Position numbers and translations under genes: made by a program. Positions 1-9,310 of a stretch of DNA of 64,000 nucleotides are shown here, in pieces; the stretch's first letter is position 1, and every line of letters begins with the position of its first letter. The stretch comes from Halobacillus campisalis. GTDB taxonomy: Bacteria; Bacillota; Bacilli; Bacillales; Halobacillaceae. The stretch spans positions 124,001-188,000 of the forward strand of contig NZ_JAPVRC010000006.1 in the NCBI RefSeq assembly GCF_030345335.1, given 5' to 3'. A model generated the notes under the pieces. The model was given only the letters and a program-made list of their open reading frames with translations. It made no database searches and was not told the origin of the DNA.

Positions 1-495
1 AAAGAGTACATTTCTTTTATTAATAAATTAGTAAAGACAGGGGTAGATAAGAGAAAACTCTTTGTGCATGATCGAGCAGATATAGCGTGTATTGCTGGCG
101 TGAATAATTTACACCTTACTGAAAGAGGGTTATCCGTTAACGAAGTGAAGAAAGAATTTCCGCATTTAAAAGTAGGAGTATCTGTACATTCTTTTCGAGC
201 AGCAGAACTAGCAGAAATGCAGGGGGCTGATTATGTAATGTTTGGCCATGTGTATTCGACGAAATCAAAAATGGGACTTGAACCTAGAGGTGTAGCAACA
301 CTGGAAGAAATCATTTCTACTATCCAGATTCCTGTTATAGCTATTGGCGGTATTACTGTGGCTCATTTAAAAACATTGCAAGACAGCAATGTGGCGGGCG
401 TTGCTGTTATGTCTGGGATTTTTAATGAAGAAGACCCACTTGCTGCTGTTGAAAATTATAAAAGGGAGATGGGGAAGGATGAACAAAAAACATGA
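1..495 (+). CDS. tenI: Thiazole tautomerase TenI (5' end outside window)
   Basis: The frame is open from base 1, so the N-terminus lies upstream of the window. The visible 164 residues form the C-terminal part of a TenI/ThiE TIM barrel. The segment FGHVYSTKSKMG followed by PRG is the TenI form of the phosphate and substrate loop, and the IAIGGIT strand near the end is typical of the family. TenI aromatises the thiazole phosphate carboxylate made by ThiG. ThiE (thiamine phosphate synthase) is the alternative, but the GHV and K-x-G residues and the position directly before thiO favour TenI. Its last 17 bases overlap the thiO start, so the two are likely translationally coupled. Confidence 0.85.
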   Translation, partial: KEYISFINKLVKTGVDKRKLFVHDRADIACIAGVNNLHLTERGLSVNEVKKEFPHLKVGVSVHSFRAAELAEMQGADYVMFGHVYSTKSKMGLEPRGVATLEEIISTIQIPVIAIGGITVAHLKTLQDSNVAGVAVMSGIFNEEDPLAAVENYKREMGKDEQKT

Positions 496-1613
496 AGTTC
501 TTGTAGTGGGGGGGAGGAATAATTGGTCATTCGATTTCCTACTATTTGAATAAAAGTGGAATGTCTGCAGTGGTAGTAGATGAAAGTTCTGGGAGCGGGC
601 AAGCTACTAAAGCGGCTGCGGGGATGCTTGGGGTGCACACTGAAAATCATATACCAGGAAAATACCATGAGTTTTGTCTCAGAAGCAGAGACCTATATGA
701 AGAATTGAGCAAGGAATTATTTGATTTAACTGCCATAGATATTGGACTCTCCCCTTTTGGAATGCGGGAAGTTGCAACAGATGAAAGACATGTGGATGCA
801 CTAAAGTCAAAATACGCTGCTTTTCCTCATTTGGATTGGATGGAAGGTGACCAGTTAAGAAATGAAATTACATGCCTTTCCGATCAAGTGTTGGGAGCAT
901 TATCTATGAAGCGTGATGGTCATGTGGAACCTTATAAAGTTTGTGAGGCATTTAAGAAAGCGGCGCTGTGTTATGGAGGAAGTCTGGTAGAATATGAATC
1001 TGTTTTAGGTATCGAAAAAGTTGGTGATTATTTTGAAATTAAACTTAAACATGAATCTATACAAGTGAAAAGAGTTGTTGTAGCCTCGGGTGCAGCGAGT
1101 GGACGGTGGTTCACTGAAACGGGCTTAACTAATCCGATGGTTCCGACAAAAGGAGAATGCTTTGCAATTAAGCCTAGAAAAGCTTTTTTCAAGGAAGCGT
1201 TATTTTTTAACAATTTTTATATAGTTCCTAAGCCGGATGGACGATACATTATCGGAGCTACATCCAGCCCATTCAATGTTAGTACAGATACAACTGCAGG
1301 CGGTATATCTAGTTTAATGAATCTTGCATTTCACGTCGTTCCAGATTTTAAACAGGCTTCGCTTGAGAATTATTGGTCTGGAGTACGGCCGGGTTCTGCA
1401 GATGGGGTTCCTATTATAGGAGAGCATCCTGATTATTCTGGTTTGTATTTTGCTACGGGGCACTACCGTAACGGTATATTACTTGCCCCTTCTACTGGTC
1501 AGATGATAAAGGATTTAATGACCGGTCAGCAAGTAGATAAGTCGATTAAAGATATGTTATCACCAAAACGGTTTGAACCTAAAGGAGGGGCAATCTATGA
1601 ATATTCAAGTTAA
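479..1613 (+). CDS. thiO: Glycine oxidase ThiO, frameshifted near the N-terminus
   Basis: ThiO is an FAD-dependent oxidase that turns glycine into the imine used for thiazole synthesis. The ATG at 479 overlaps tenI and starts MNKKHEVLVVGG. A run of seven G (508-514) then shifts the frame: the upstream reading stops soon after, while the downstream frame carries GGIIGHSISYYLNKSG and all the rest of the protein (DAO fold, C-terminal GHYRNGILLAP). Six G would restore a continuous FAD-binding VVGGGIIG motif. As read, only a product from a late TTG at 546, lacking the dinucleotide-binding loop, is possible. The lesion may be a sequencing error, a real mutation or slippage-prone phase variation. 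The remaining coding sequence looks intact. Confidence 0.85.
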
Positions 1614-1800
1614 TGGACGGAGGATTCAACTTAACGAACATGAAATCACAATTGGAGAATTGCTTGAGAGCTACAACGTCACAAAACGGATTTCAGTAGT
1701 AGAACACAATAAAGAGATCATAAAAAAAGAAGAGTATGAACAAACAAAGATCACAAATGGGGATACATTGGAAATCGTACATTTTGTAGGAGGCGGATGA
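1597..1800 (+). CDS. thiS: Sulfur carrier protein ThiS
   Basis: This 67-residue ubiquitin-fold protein ends in Gly-Gly-Gly; its C-terminus is adenylated by ThiF and thiocarboxylated to donate sulfur to ThiG. The ATG at 1597 is chosen because AAAGGAGGGG lies about 6 bases upstream and the product then begins MNIQVNGR, as in other ThiS proteins. The gene overlaps the end of thiO by 17 bases and runs into thiG, so it is part of a tightly packed operon. Confidence 0.93.
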   Translation: MNIQVNGRRIQLNEHEITIGELLESYNVTKRISVVEHNKEIIKKEEYEQTKITNGDTLEIVHFVGGG

Positions 1801-1802
1801 AC

Positions 1803-2567
1803 ATGCTGGAAATAGGAAATAAAACTTTCAGATCTCGATTGATGCTGGGTACCGGTAAATATCCTAGTTTTGACATGCAAAAAAGAGCAGTAGAAGTTTC
1901 AGAGACAGAAATTTTGACGTTTGCCGTACGAAGAATGGATATCTTCGATGAAGAGGAGCCTAATTTACTTGAGGAATTAGACTTGCAGAAATATTCACTG
2001 CTTCCTAATACAGCAGGGGCTAAAACAGCTGAAGAAGCAGTAAGAATTGCACGGCTAGCTCATGCTTCCGGGTTATGCAACATGATTAAAGTAGAAGTGA
2101 TCGGGTGTGATAAGACATTATTGCCCGATCCTTTTGAAACGATGAAAGCCTCCGTGCAGTTGTTAGAGGAAGGTTTTACGGTATTGACTTATACATCGGA
2201 TGATGTAGTATTAGCTAAGCGTTTAGAGGAAGAAGGAGTCCATGCTATTATGCCGGGGGCTTCACCCATTGGTTCCGGTCAAGGTATCGTGAATCCTATG
2301 AACCTGGAATTTATTATCGAGCAATCAAGTATCCCTGTTATTGTGGATGCGGGGATCGGCTCTCCTAAAGATGCTGCTTATGCAATGGAATTGGGGGCTG
2401 ATGGAATATTATTGAATACAGCCGTATCCTCAGCAGGACATCCTGTAAAAATGGCGGAAGCAATGAAGTTGGGCGTCAAGGCTGGCCGGCTGTCGTATGA
2501 AGCTGGGCGAATTCCTAAAAAAATATATGCTTCTAAAAGCAGTCCGGAAATCGGGATGATTAAATAA
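1803..2567 (+). CDS. thiG: Thiazole synthase ThiG
   Basis: ThiG condenses deoxyxylulose phosphate, dehydroglycine and ThiS thiocarboxylate into the thiazole phosphate. The protein (254 residues) aligns along its length with Bacillus ThiG as I recall it, including the [10 protein letters not shown] start, IKVEVIG with the Schiff-base lysine, [12 protein letters not shown], and [20 protein letters not shown]. An ATG at 1797 overlapping the thiS stop is possible, but the ATG at 1803 matches the family start (MLEIGNKTF) and lies at better distance from AGGAGG at 1788. Confidence 0.95.
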   Translation: MLEIGNKTFRSRLMLGTGKYPSFDMQKRAVEVSETEILTFAVRRMDIFDEEEPNLLEELDLQKYSLLPNTAGAKTAEEAVRIARLAHASGLCNMIKVEVIGCDKTLLPDPFETMKASVQLLEEGFTVLTYTSDDVVLAKRLEEEGVHAIMPGASPIGSGQGIVNPMNLEFIIEQSSIPVIVDAGIGSPKDAAYAMELGADGILLNTAVSSAGHPVKMAEAMKLGVKAGRLSYEAGRIPKKIYASKSSPEIGMIK

Positions 2568-3583
2568 TGGAGGAACGTTATTCCCGGCAGGAGCTTTTTT
2601 CTGGAATAGGAAGTGAGGGACAAGCGTTATTAGCAGAGAAACACGTTCTCATTATCGGTGCTGGTGCATTAGGAAGCGCGAACGCTGAGATGTTAGTAAG
2701 GGCGGGGGTCGGGAAGATTACCATTGTAGACCGCGATTATGTCGAGTGGAGTAATCTAGGAAGACAGCAATTGTATACCGAAGAGGATGCGCTCACCTCT
2801 TTACCAAAAGCAAAGGCAGCCGAACAAAAGCTACTGGCTATTAATTCAAGAGTCAAGATAGTAGGTATAGCTGAAGAGTTCCATGCAGAAAATGCAGAAC
2901 AATTAGTAGAATCTGTAGATATTCTAATTGATGGTACAGATAATTTCAACACGCGTTTCATTATTAACGATGTAACTTGCAAACTTAACGTCCCCTGGGT
3001 ATATGGCGGGTGTTTAGAAAGTCATGGAACCTGCCTTGCTATACTGCCCGGGAAAACGCCATGTTTGAAGTGTTTATTCGATTATTTACCCCAAGAAGGT
3101 GGGACGTGTGATACGTTAGGGATTATCGGGCCTGCCGTCCAAATGACAGCTGCTTATCAAACGGCAGAATGTTTGAAATTTCTAACGGGTCAATTGATGT
3201 CTCCAGAAATGGTTTATTTTGATGTGTGGGAAAGGCAGTCTTCTTCTGTAGAAGTAACGAAATTATTGGATCCGGAATGCTCTTCTTGCTCCAGTCAAGC
3301 TGATTATCCATTTTTGAAAAAAGAAAAAGGGTTGAGAACGTATATGCTATGTGGCAGGGAAACCGTACAAGTAAGGCCCGGGCAAATCGAAGGATTTTCA
3401 TTAAAGGCTTTAAATGATCGGATAAAACAAGTTACGAGTGAAGTGAGGGGCAATGGTGAACTGCTGATCTTTCAAATAAATCACTTACGGTTCGTTGTTT
3501 TTAAAGATGGAAGAACACTTATTCATGGAATAAGTGATACAAGCGAAGCGCAGAAATTATATCAACAGTATATAGGAGCGTGA
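2567..3583 (+). CDS. thiF: ThiF/MoeB-type adenylyltransferase for ThiS
   Basis: This E1-like enzyme of 338 residues adenylates the ThiS C-terminus. It shows the nucleotide-binding GAGALGSANAEMLVRAGVGK, the conserved DRDYVEWSNLGRQ segment, and zinc-binding cysteine pairs (CLKC near residue 168 and CSSC near residue 243). The start codon overlaps the thiG stop by one base. About 90 residues follow the second cysteine pair, without a recognisable rhodanese domain. It is the last gene of the thi operon and is followed by a terminator. Confidence 0.92.
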   Translation: MEERYSRQELFSGIGSEGQALLAEKHVLIIGAGALGSANAEMLVRAGVGKITIVDRDYVEWSNLGRQQLYTEEDALTSLPKAKAAEQKLLAINSRVKIVGIAEEFHAENAEQLVESVDILIDGTDNFNTRFIINDVTCKLNVPWVYGGCLESHGTCLAILPGKTPCLKCLFDYLPQEGGTCDTLGIIGPAVQMTAAYQTAECLKFLTGQLMSPEMVYFDVWERQSSSVEVTKLLDPECSSCSSQADYPFLKKEKGLRTYMLCGRETVQVRPGQIEGFSLKALNDRIKQVTSEVRGNGELLIFQINHLRFVVFKDGRTLIHGISDTSEAQKLYQQYIGA

Positions 3584-3606
3584 CATCAAATTGTCACCAA
3601 TGACTG

Positions 3607-3646
3607 TCTAATTTCTCTTAACCTAGTAAGGGGAATTAGATTTTTT
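3607..3646 (+). terminator. Terminator of the thi operon
   Basis: TCTAATTTCTCTT pairs with AAGGGGAATTAGA (two G-U pairs) around a short loop and is followed by six T. Confidence 0.85.
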
Positions 3647-3820
3647 ATTGCAATAATACAGAGTAATTGTTCGGCTTCTGGTAGAATAGATGTTTAAAGT
3701 CAATTATTTTATAGATCCAATAAAAAATAGGTTATAAAGGTAATAAAAATGGGGATACCCAAACGGTGGAGGTTAAAGCCTCTTTCAAGTTCAGTTATAC
3801 AGGAAAGGTGTTTGAGATTG

Positions 3821-5029
3821 ATGATTCATAATCCAACAGGAAAAGAGCGGTTCGGACTGGCTCTGCTTCTCGGAATGCTAGGGATTCTTGGCCCGCTTAA
3901 CATAGATATGTATTTACCAAGCTTTCCTCAGATTGCTGATGATTTCGGCGTCCGGGCTTCGTTCGTGCAGCTTAGTTTGACAACATGTTTGATAGGACTT
4001 GCAGTCGGCCAAATCGTGGTAGGTCCAATCAGTGATGCACAGGGGAGAAGAAAGCCATTATTGCTTTTTATTTCTTTATTCGCCCTATCTTCTCTTCTTT
4101 GCGCTATAGCTCCGAACATAACGATTCTAGTTATCGCTCGATTTTTACAAGGTTTTACAGCGTCAGCAGGTATCGTGTTGTCTCGCGCTGTGGTAAGAGA
4201 CGTGTTCAGTGGAAGAGAACTTACGAAGTTTTTTGCTTTATTGATGGTTATAAACGCTACGGCCCCTATGATCGCTCCCATGACAGGGGGAGCAATTCTG
4301 CTGCTTCCATTTGCCACCTGGCATACGATTTTCTATTCTTTGGCCATTCTCGGCCTGATAATAGTGTTGACAGTGGCTGTGAGGCTAAAAGAAACACTGC
4401 CGCCTGAGAAGCGGATTCCAAGCACCGTCAAGCACTCTGTTAAAACAATCGGGAACTTGTTAAAAGATCGTTCTTTTATCGGGTATGCACTCACTATAGG
4501 ATTTATCCACGGGGGAAGCTTTGCTTACGTTTCAGGTACTCCATTTGTATATCAGGGAATCTATGACGTATCGCCACAAGTATTCAGCATACTATTTGGG
4601 ATTAATGGACTGGCTATCATATCAGGCAGTTTCATTATAGGAAGGTTCGGCGGCATTATCCATGAAAGGAGTTTGCTACGTCTGGCAGTTATTACGGCTG
4701 TCAGCGCAACATCGGTACTTCTAGTTATGACAATCATAGAAGGCCCTCTTGCTTCCATTGTCATCCCTATTTTCATTTACATGACTTCGATGGGAATGAT
4801 TCTTACTAGTACCTTTACTCTTGCAATGGACAAACAGGGGCATCGTGCAGGGAGCGCCAGTGCTGTCCTCGGAATGCTTCCCTTATTATTTGGATCGATG
4901 GTTTCTCCGCTTGTTGGTATAGATGAGACGACCGCTGTTCCTATGGGCGCTGTATTGTTTATAACATCCCTTATTGGTGCCATCATCTTTTTCACGTTAA
5001 CTAAAAAGAGTCAATTAGCACAAACTTAA
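3821..5029 (+). CDS. Bcr/CflA family drug exporter (MFS, 12 TM)
   Basis: This is a major facilitator of about 402 residues with 12 predicted membrane segments. GPLNIDMYLPSFPQI at the first helix, the loop GPISDAQGRRKPL between helices 2 and 3, and RAVVRDVFSG are the hallmarks of the Bcr/CflA drug:proton antiporter subfamily (bicyclomycin, florfenicol or sulfonamide export). The substrate cannot be read from the sequence. ATG 3821 is preferred because AGGAAAGG lies 12 bases upstream and residues before it resemble no family member; in-frame TTG codons at 3812 and 3818 are alternatives. The gene stands alone between two terminators. Confidence 0.88.
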   Translation: MIHNPTGKERFGLALLLGMLGILGPLNIDMYLPSFPQIADDFGVRASFVQLSLTTCLIGLAVGQIVVGPISDAQGRRKPLLLFISLFALSSLLCAIAPNITILVIARFLQGFTASAGIVLSRAVVRDVFSGRELTKFFALLMVINATAPMIAPMTGGAILLLPFATWHTIFYSLAILGLIIVLTVAVRLKETLPPEKRIPSTVKHSVKTIGNLLKDRSFIGYALTIGFIHGGSFAYVSGTPFVYQGIYDVSPQVFSILFGINGLAIISGSFIIGRFGGIIHERSLLRLAVITAVSATSVLLVMTIIEGPLASIVIPIFIYMTSMGMILTSTFTLAMDKQGHRAGSASAVLGMLPLLFGSMVSPLVGIDETTAVPMGAVLFITSLIGAIIFFTLTKKSQLAQT

Positions 5030-5045
5030 TTTCCAAGCTCATAAG

Positions 5046-5092
5046 AAAAGAGTCAGTTCTTATTTGAAAAAATAAGAACTGACTCTTTTTTA
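5046..5092 (+). terminator. Strong intrinsic terminator
   Basis: A near-perfect 18-19 bp inverted repeat (AAAAGAGTCAGTTCTTATT and its complement) with a short loop ends in six T, directly after the Bcr-type gene. Confidence 0.93.
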
Positions 5093-5096
5093 AAAA

Positions 5097-5307
5097 GCTA
5101 TATTAAACATCGTTGTTGATTTTTCAAAAAAGTTATTCAACGAAGGGCGTTAGCCCCAGGGAGCTCACCGTACGCCCATGGAAAGCGAGTGATTTCCCCG
5201 ACATTCAATCTCCACTCTTTGGAATGGAAAAATCGATAATATCTCGAGGTTAAGTTTTCAACATAAGGGAACTTATATAAATATCAACGCTGAAATTTAA
5301 CCGAGCC
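5097..5307. repeat. MITE-like repeat, locus A
   Basis: About 211 bp of non-coding DNA between two convergent genes. The left end GCTATATTAAAC...GTTGTTGAT and the right end ATCAACGCTGAAATTTAAC plus CGAGCC are imperfect inverted copies of each other. The interior holds GGGCGTTAGCC...GTACGCCC and CCATGGAAAGCGAGTGA, also found at 42475-42535 and, on the other strand, near 57321-57372. No open frame spans it. Confidence 0.7.
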
Positions 5308-5321
5308 TTTTTAAAGAGTGA

Positions 5322-5852
5322 TTAGTAATATGGTGAGATCATCAGGTAGACGATGACACCGGTCAGACTAACATATAACCAAATAGGCATGGTCCAGCGC
5401 GCGATCTTACGGTGTTTATCCACTTTCATTGCTAAGCCGCGGAATAAAGTCAACAGAGCTAAAGGTACGATAGCTGCCGCAAGAAAGATATGTGTAATCA
5501 ATATAAAATAATAAATAGTCTGCATAATTCCTTCTCCACCATAAGAAGTAGATGTGGACATAGAATGATACGTTAGATAGGAAATAAGAAACAAAGCGGT
5601 TGTCGTAAAAGCTGCGAATATGAACCGTTTATGCCAGGTTATGTTTTTCTTTAAGATCATGAATAGAGCGGCTAATAAAAACACGAAGGTGAATGAGTTG
5701 AATACCGCATTCATTAAAGGCAGTACCGTGATGTCAAAGCTCGTTCCACTGCCTATTTCAGGAACGAATAACAATGCTACAACAATGGCATTGATGGCAA
5801 TTGAAAGTCCGACAACCCAGGGCACATAGTTGAAATCCTTATTTATTTGCAA
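5322..5852 (-). CDS. yozB: DUF420 membrane protein YozB (CtaM), cytochrome oxidase maturation
   Basis: This 176-residue protein has five hydrophobic segments and histidines in the pattern typical of DUF420 (THIFLA, YHSM, WHKRF, DKHRKIARW). In Bacillus subtilis and Staphylococcus the DUF420 protein YozB/CtaM is needed for maturation of heme-A containing oxidases; that role is transferred here by family membership. Translation starts at TTG 5852 with GATGGGG upstream; no better start is visible. The gene is alone and convergent with the exporter, with repeat A between them. Confidence 0.8.
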   Translation of the reverse strand: MQINKDFNYVPWVVGLSIAINAIVVALLFVPEIGSGTSFDITVLPLMNAVFNSFTFVFLLAALFMILKKNITWHKRFIFAAFTTTALFLISYLTYHSMSTSTSYGGEGIMQTIYYFILITHIFLAAAIVPLALLTLFRGLAMKVDKHRKIARWTMPIWLYVSLTGVIVYLMISPYY

Positions 5853-6141
5853 AAGTATTACCCCATCTCATTTATAAGAATGTTCCCAATCTAGTATATA
5901 GAAAATAACTATCAATTTCATTATGAAAACGACTAGAATGGTGACGAAAATGTTAAATTTATTGTCGTTTTGACATAGGTTAGATAGAAAGGTTACTTTA
6001 AACCTCTAATTTATGATACTCTTTATAAAAATTTACACAGCTTTAACAGGTAAAGGGAATATATAGGATGAAGAAAGAGTAACATCTTAAGTGGTTAACG
6101 ATTGGGCAATTGTGGAAAAGATTACAAAGGAGTGTAATTAC

Positions 6142-6444
6142 TTGTCTCTAATAGAAATAAAGAATCTTGAGTTTTACAGTCAGCTGTCCTTGAAACAGGT
6201 GGAAGACCGGTTGTTGCTCACTGGAGATTTTTCTAATGAATTTCTGGCAAACCACGAAATGATAGAGCCATTTTTATACGTCATCTTGTATGTTCGAGGA
6301 GGAGAGAGAATAAAAATTCTCGATGAAGGGACAGCAAAGCTGTACATCCCTTCTAAAAAAGAATTTGATCCGCAAAATTACAATGAGATCATTCGATTTG
6401 CAATGGAAAATTCTACGCAATTTAAAATGAATAGTAAACATTGA
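6142..6444 (+). CDS. Conserved-looking hypothetical protein (100 aa)
   Basis: I do not recognise the family. The TTG at 6142 is chosen because AAAGGAGTG sits 7 bases before it, giving MSLIEIKNLEFYSQLSLKQV and a 100-residue soluble, acidic protein; an upstream in-frame GTG at 6091 has no SD. The C-terminal half alternates strands and loops (PFLYVILYVRGGERIKILDE), suggesting a small beta-rich domain. It has its own terminator just after the stop, which supports expression as a single gene. Confidence 0.65.
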   Translation: MSLIEIKNLEFYSQLSLKQVEDRLLLTGDFSNEFLANHEMIEPFLYVILYVRGGERIKILDEGTAKLYIPSKKEFDPQNYNEIIRFAMENSTQFKMNSKH

Positions 6445-6447
6445 TCC

Positions 6448-6480
6448 AAGCGGCCTTATCATAGAAGATAAGGCCGCTTC
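6448..6480 (+). terminator. Intrinsic terminator
   Basis: AAGCGGCCTTATC and GATAAGGCCGCTT form a perfect 13-bp stem with a 6-base loop just after the hypothetical gene. The T-tract is weak (TTC ATCTT). Confidence 0.75.
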
Positions 6481-6593
6481 ATCTTATGAGGAAACATTTT
6501 TCTTCATCATGATAGAGGACTAACAATAAAAATAAAGGATTTCTACCAGGTTTGCCGAATAAAATAATTAAGTGAATTTTTGAGGTGATGAAT

Positions 6594-7136
6594 ATGGAAA
6601 CCCTGGATGAAAAAAGATACATGGTTGAAGAGACCGCAGGCTATTCCCCTTCTATAGGAAGATTATTATCCATGATGCATTACGTTCGTATCACTACATT
6701 AGAAGCGGCAGAGGGACTTACATCTGAAGAACTTGATTATCGTATAGGTGGTCAAGGAAACTCAATTGGGTGTCTTCTGTACCACATGGCGTGCGTTGAA
6801 GAGGTATATCAAATCATTACTTTTGAGGACCGTGCTCCGACTGAAAAAGAATTTGAGAAGATTGGTTTAGGATTGGAGCTGGGTGAAAAAGCTCATCAGA
6901 TCATCTGTAACCGTGACCTGTCGTTTTACATAGAGCAATTGTCTCATGCTAGATCCCGAACAATGGAGTTGTTTACAAGAAAGCATGACAGTTGGCTGGA
7001 TGAAGTCTCACCTTTTGGCCCAGATCATGAAGCAAATAACTACTTCCGATGGTTTCATGTATTTGAGGATGAAATTAATCATAGAGGTCAAATTCGTCTG
7101 ATTCGACGGCACATGGAAAGGAATAGATCGAGATAA
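6594..7136 (+). CDS. DinB-like/DUF664 family protein
   Basis: The 180-residue all-helical protein carries the DinB-superfamily metal-ligand pattern: a histidine after helix 2 (CLLYHMACVEE) and two near the end (WFHVFEDEINHRGQI). This superfamily includes DNA-damage-inducible DinB and thiol-dependent transferases such as the bacillithiol transferase BstA, but which reaction applies here cannot be told. ATG 6594 is placed 6 bases after GAGGTG; GTG 6585 and ATG 6588 overlap the SD itself. It is a single gene convergent with rlmN. Confidence 0.75.
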   Translation: METLDEKRYMVEETAGYSPSIGRLLSMMHYVRITTLEAAEGLTSEELDYRIGGQGNSIGCLLYHMACVEEVYQIITFEDRAPTEKEFEKIGLGLELGEKAHQIICNRDLSFYIEQLSHARSRTMELFTRKHDSWLDEVSPFGPDHEANNYFRWFHVFEDEINHRGQIRLIRRHMERNRSR

Positions 7137-7153
7137 TTTGAAACGATCATAAA

Positions 7154-7186
7154 AATAAGCATGAGGCATAAAGCCTCATGCTTATT
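7154..7186. terminator. Bidirectional terminator between convergent genes
   Basis: AATAAGCATGAGGC and its complement form a 14-bp stem with a 5-base loop. It lies between the stops of the DinB-like gene and rlmN, overlapping the rlmN stop by two bases. Confidence 0.85.
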
Positions 7187-8270
7187 AATTGGTTTGAACT
7201 TTTTTCTTCTTTTGAGCTTTTTCTTTTTCAATCTGTTTACTTCTCAACTGACCACACGCTGCGTCAATATCCGTACCGTGTTCTGTCCTTACACCGCATT
7301 TGATCCCGCGATCCATCAATGTCTGATAGAACGTAAGAATCGCTTCTTTTTCACTTCGTTCATATGGATTGTCTGCAACTGGGTTGTACGGTATTAAGTT
7401 CACATAGGATAAGTGCCGCTTATTTTTCAGCAAGTCCGCAAGCTGCTCAGCTTCTTTTTTATGATCATTCACATCTTTTAGAAGAATATATTCAAATGTG
7501 ATCCGCCTGTTCGTCTTTTCTAAATAATAATCGATCGCCGGCATCAATTTTTCCAATGGATAAGCTTTATTGATTTTCATAATCTTTGTACGCAGTTCAT
7601 TGTTTGGCGCATGAATGGACAAGGCTAAATTGATCTGGATACCTTCATCCGCGAACTCGTACATCTTAGGTGCGATTCCACTGGTTGAAACAGTAATATG
7701 ACGGGCACCGATCGACAATCCTTTATTGTCATTAACCACTTTCAAAAAGTCTATAAGATTTTCATAGTTATCAAACGGTTCTCCAATTCCCATCACTACA
7801 ATGTGGCTGACACGCTCATCATTTCCCTGCTGATCCAAATGCTGCTGCACCTGCATGATCTGTTCTACGATTTCTCCACTTGATAAATCGCGGTTTTTAC
7901 GCAGCACACCGCTTGCGCAGAATGAACAGCCGATGTTACATCCAACCTGAGTCGTTACACAGACAGAGAGGCCATAGTTGAAACGCATCAGAACAGTTTC
8001 AATTACGTTCCCGTCATGTAATTTAAAAAGGAATTTTACTGTACCGTCTTTGGATTCCTGCTTTATTTCTTCCGATAAAGATTCAATTGTAAAGTGCTCT
8101 TCTAACACGTCAATACAAGACTGGTTCACGTTTTTCATATCAGAAAATGCTGTGATACGTTTTTGATAAAGCCAATCCCAAACCTGCTTAGATCGAAACT
8201 TTTTCTCTCCATGTTCCGTAAGCCAGTTCGTCAGTTGTTCAAAAGTCAATCCGTAGATGGATCGTTTCAT
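7185..8270 (-). CDS. rlmN: 23S rRNA/tRNA adenine-C2 methyltransferase RlmN
   Basis: RlmN is a radical SAM enzyme methylating A2503 of 23S rRNA and A37 of some tRNAs. The 361-residue protein shows the iron-sulfur motif [17 protein letters not shown], the C-terminal [18 protein letters not shown] with the resolving cysteine, and a basic tail. ATG 8270 ([13 protein letters not shown]) follows GAGGAG at proper distance; the longer frame to 8333 lacks family similarity. Single-gene unit in convergent orientation. Confidence 0.95.
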   Translation of the reverse strand: MKRSIYGLTFEQLTNWLTEHGEKKFRSKQVWDWLYQKRITAFSDMKNVNQSCIDVLEEHFTIESLSEEIKQESKDGTVKFLFKLHDGNVIETVLMRFNYGLSVCVTTQVGCNIGCSFCASGVLRKNRDLSSGEIVEQIMQVQQHLDQQGNDERVSHIVVMGIGEPFDNYENLIDFLKVVNDNKGLSIGARHITVSTSGIAPKMYEFADEGIQINLALSIHAPNNELRTKIMKINKAYPLEKLMPAIDYYLEKTNRRITFEYILLKDVNDHKKEAEQLADLLKNKRHLSYVNLIPYNPVADNPYERSEKEAILTFYQTLMDRGIKCGVRTEHGTDIDAACGQLRSKQIEKEKAQKKKKVQTN

Positions 8271-8467
8271 AAATACGCTCCTCGTAAAAAAATTCGCTAT
8301 TCCTATAGTAATCGATTTAGTATTTGTAGACAACCCTTAATCTCTATGTTAGAATTTTCTATTAAATTTAAATAATACAAGCAGTAATATAACTTCTTAA
8401 TATCCATGGAGGTACATATATTGAAGAGGACAGGGCTTCTATCCCTTTGCTTCTTCAGGAGGTTTCT

Positions 8468-9199
8468 ATGGATTCTAATGTTTTATTTATGATTTTGTGT
8501 GCACTTACTACAGGACTGGGTGCGCTCCCGGTTTTGTTAATTCGCAGGATTTCGCATCGCCAAATGGATATGATTCTTGCTTATACTGCTGGGATTATGG
8601 TGGCGGCCTCTACATACGGCTTGATTCCCGCATCTTTGAAATTAACGAATCTCTATGTGCTGTGCATTGGAGTATTGGCAGGTGCCCTGCTTTTAAACTT
8701 GCTAGAGCAGTTTATTCCACATGTAGATGTACAGCATGATCGACTCCAAGTACTTCTTCCTTATCAATCTTTCATGATGGTGATTGCAATGACCTTGCAT
8801 AATATTCCCGAGGGGTTGTCGGTGGGAGCCAGCTTTGCAAGTGAGACGGAACACCTTGGGGCAGTTGTCGCACTATCCATAGGATTACAAAATGCGCCTG
8901 AAGGTTTTCTCGTCGCACTATTTCTTATAAATCAGAAAGTTAATCGGTATTTTGCCTTATGTTTGGCTTTATTGACTGGTTTTATAGAGTTTATAGCAAG
9001 TTACATAGGATATAAATTAGTTAATATGGCGCTATTCCTCGTTCCTTATGGGCTTGCATTTGCAGCAGGAGCTATGCTTTTTATTGTTTATAAAGAACTT
9101 ATTCCAGAAACACATGGTCATGGTTACGAAAGAGTAGCCACTTTTTCCTTTCTATTAGGGCTATTGAGTATGATTGGGTTAGTAGAGTGGTTTCGGTGA
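8468..9199 (+). CDS. ZIP family metal transporter
   Basis: This is a 243-residue protein with about eight hydrophobic segments. HNIPEGLSVGASFA in the fourth segment is the ZIP metal-binding signature, and the fifth segment has QNAPEGF in place of the usual HNxPEG, so one of the paired histidines is changed. ZIP proteins move zinc, iron or manganese into the cytoplasm. AGGAGG precedes ATG 8468 by 5 bases. No metal-regulator box was seen upstream, unlike the Zur-boxed genes 1.6 kb downstream. A second ZIP protein lies at 50617-51423. Confidence 0.85.
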   Translation: MDSNVLFMILCALTTGLGALPVLLIRRISHRQMDMILAYTAGIMVAASTYGLIPASLKLTNLYVLCIGVLAGALLLNLLEQFIPHVDVQHDRLQVLLPYQSFMMVIAMTLHNIPEGLSVGASFASETEHLGAVVALSIGLQNAPEGFLVALFLINQKVNRYFALCLALLTGFIEFIASYIGYKLVNMALFLVPYGLAFAAGAMLFIVYKELIPETHGHGYERVATFSFLLGLLSMIGLVEWFR

Positions 9200-9310
9200 A
9201 TTTTTAAAATGACCATAGCATTTATTAATATAGGAGGCTCGATTAGGGTAAAATGGAAATAAACAATACTAAAAATTAGTTAAATAACATTCCCTAAAGG
9301 TGGATTTTAA

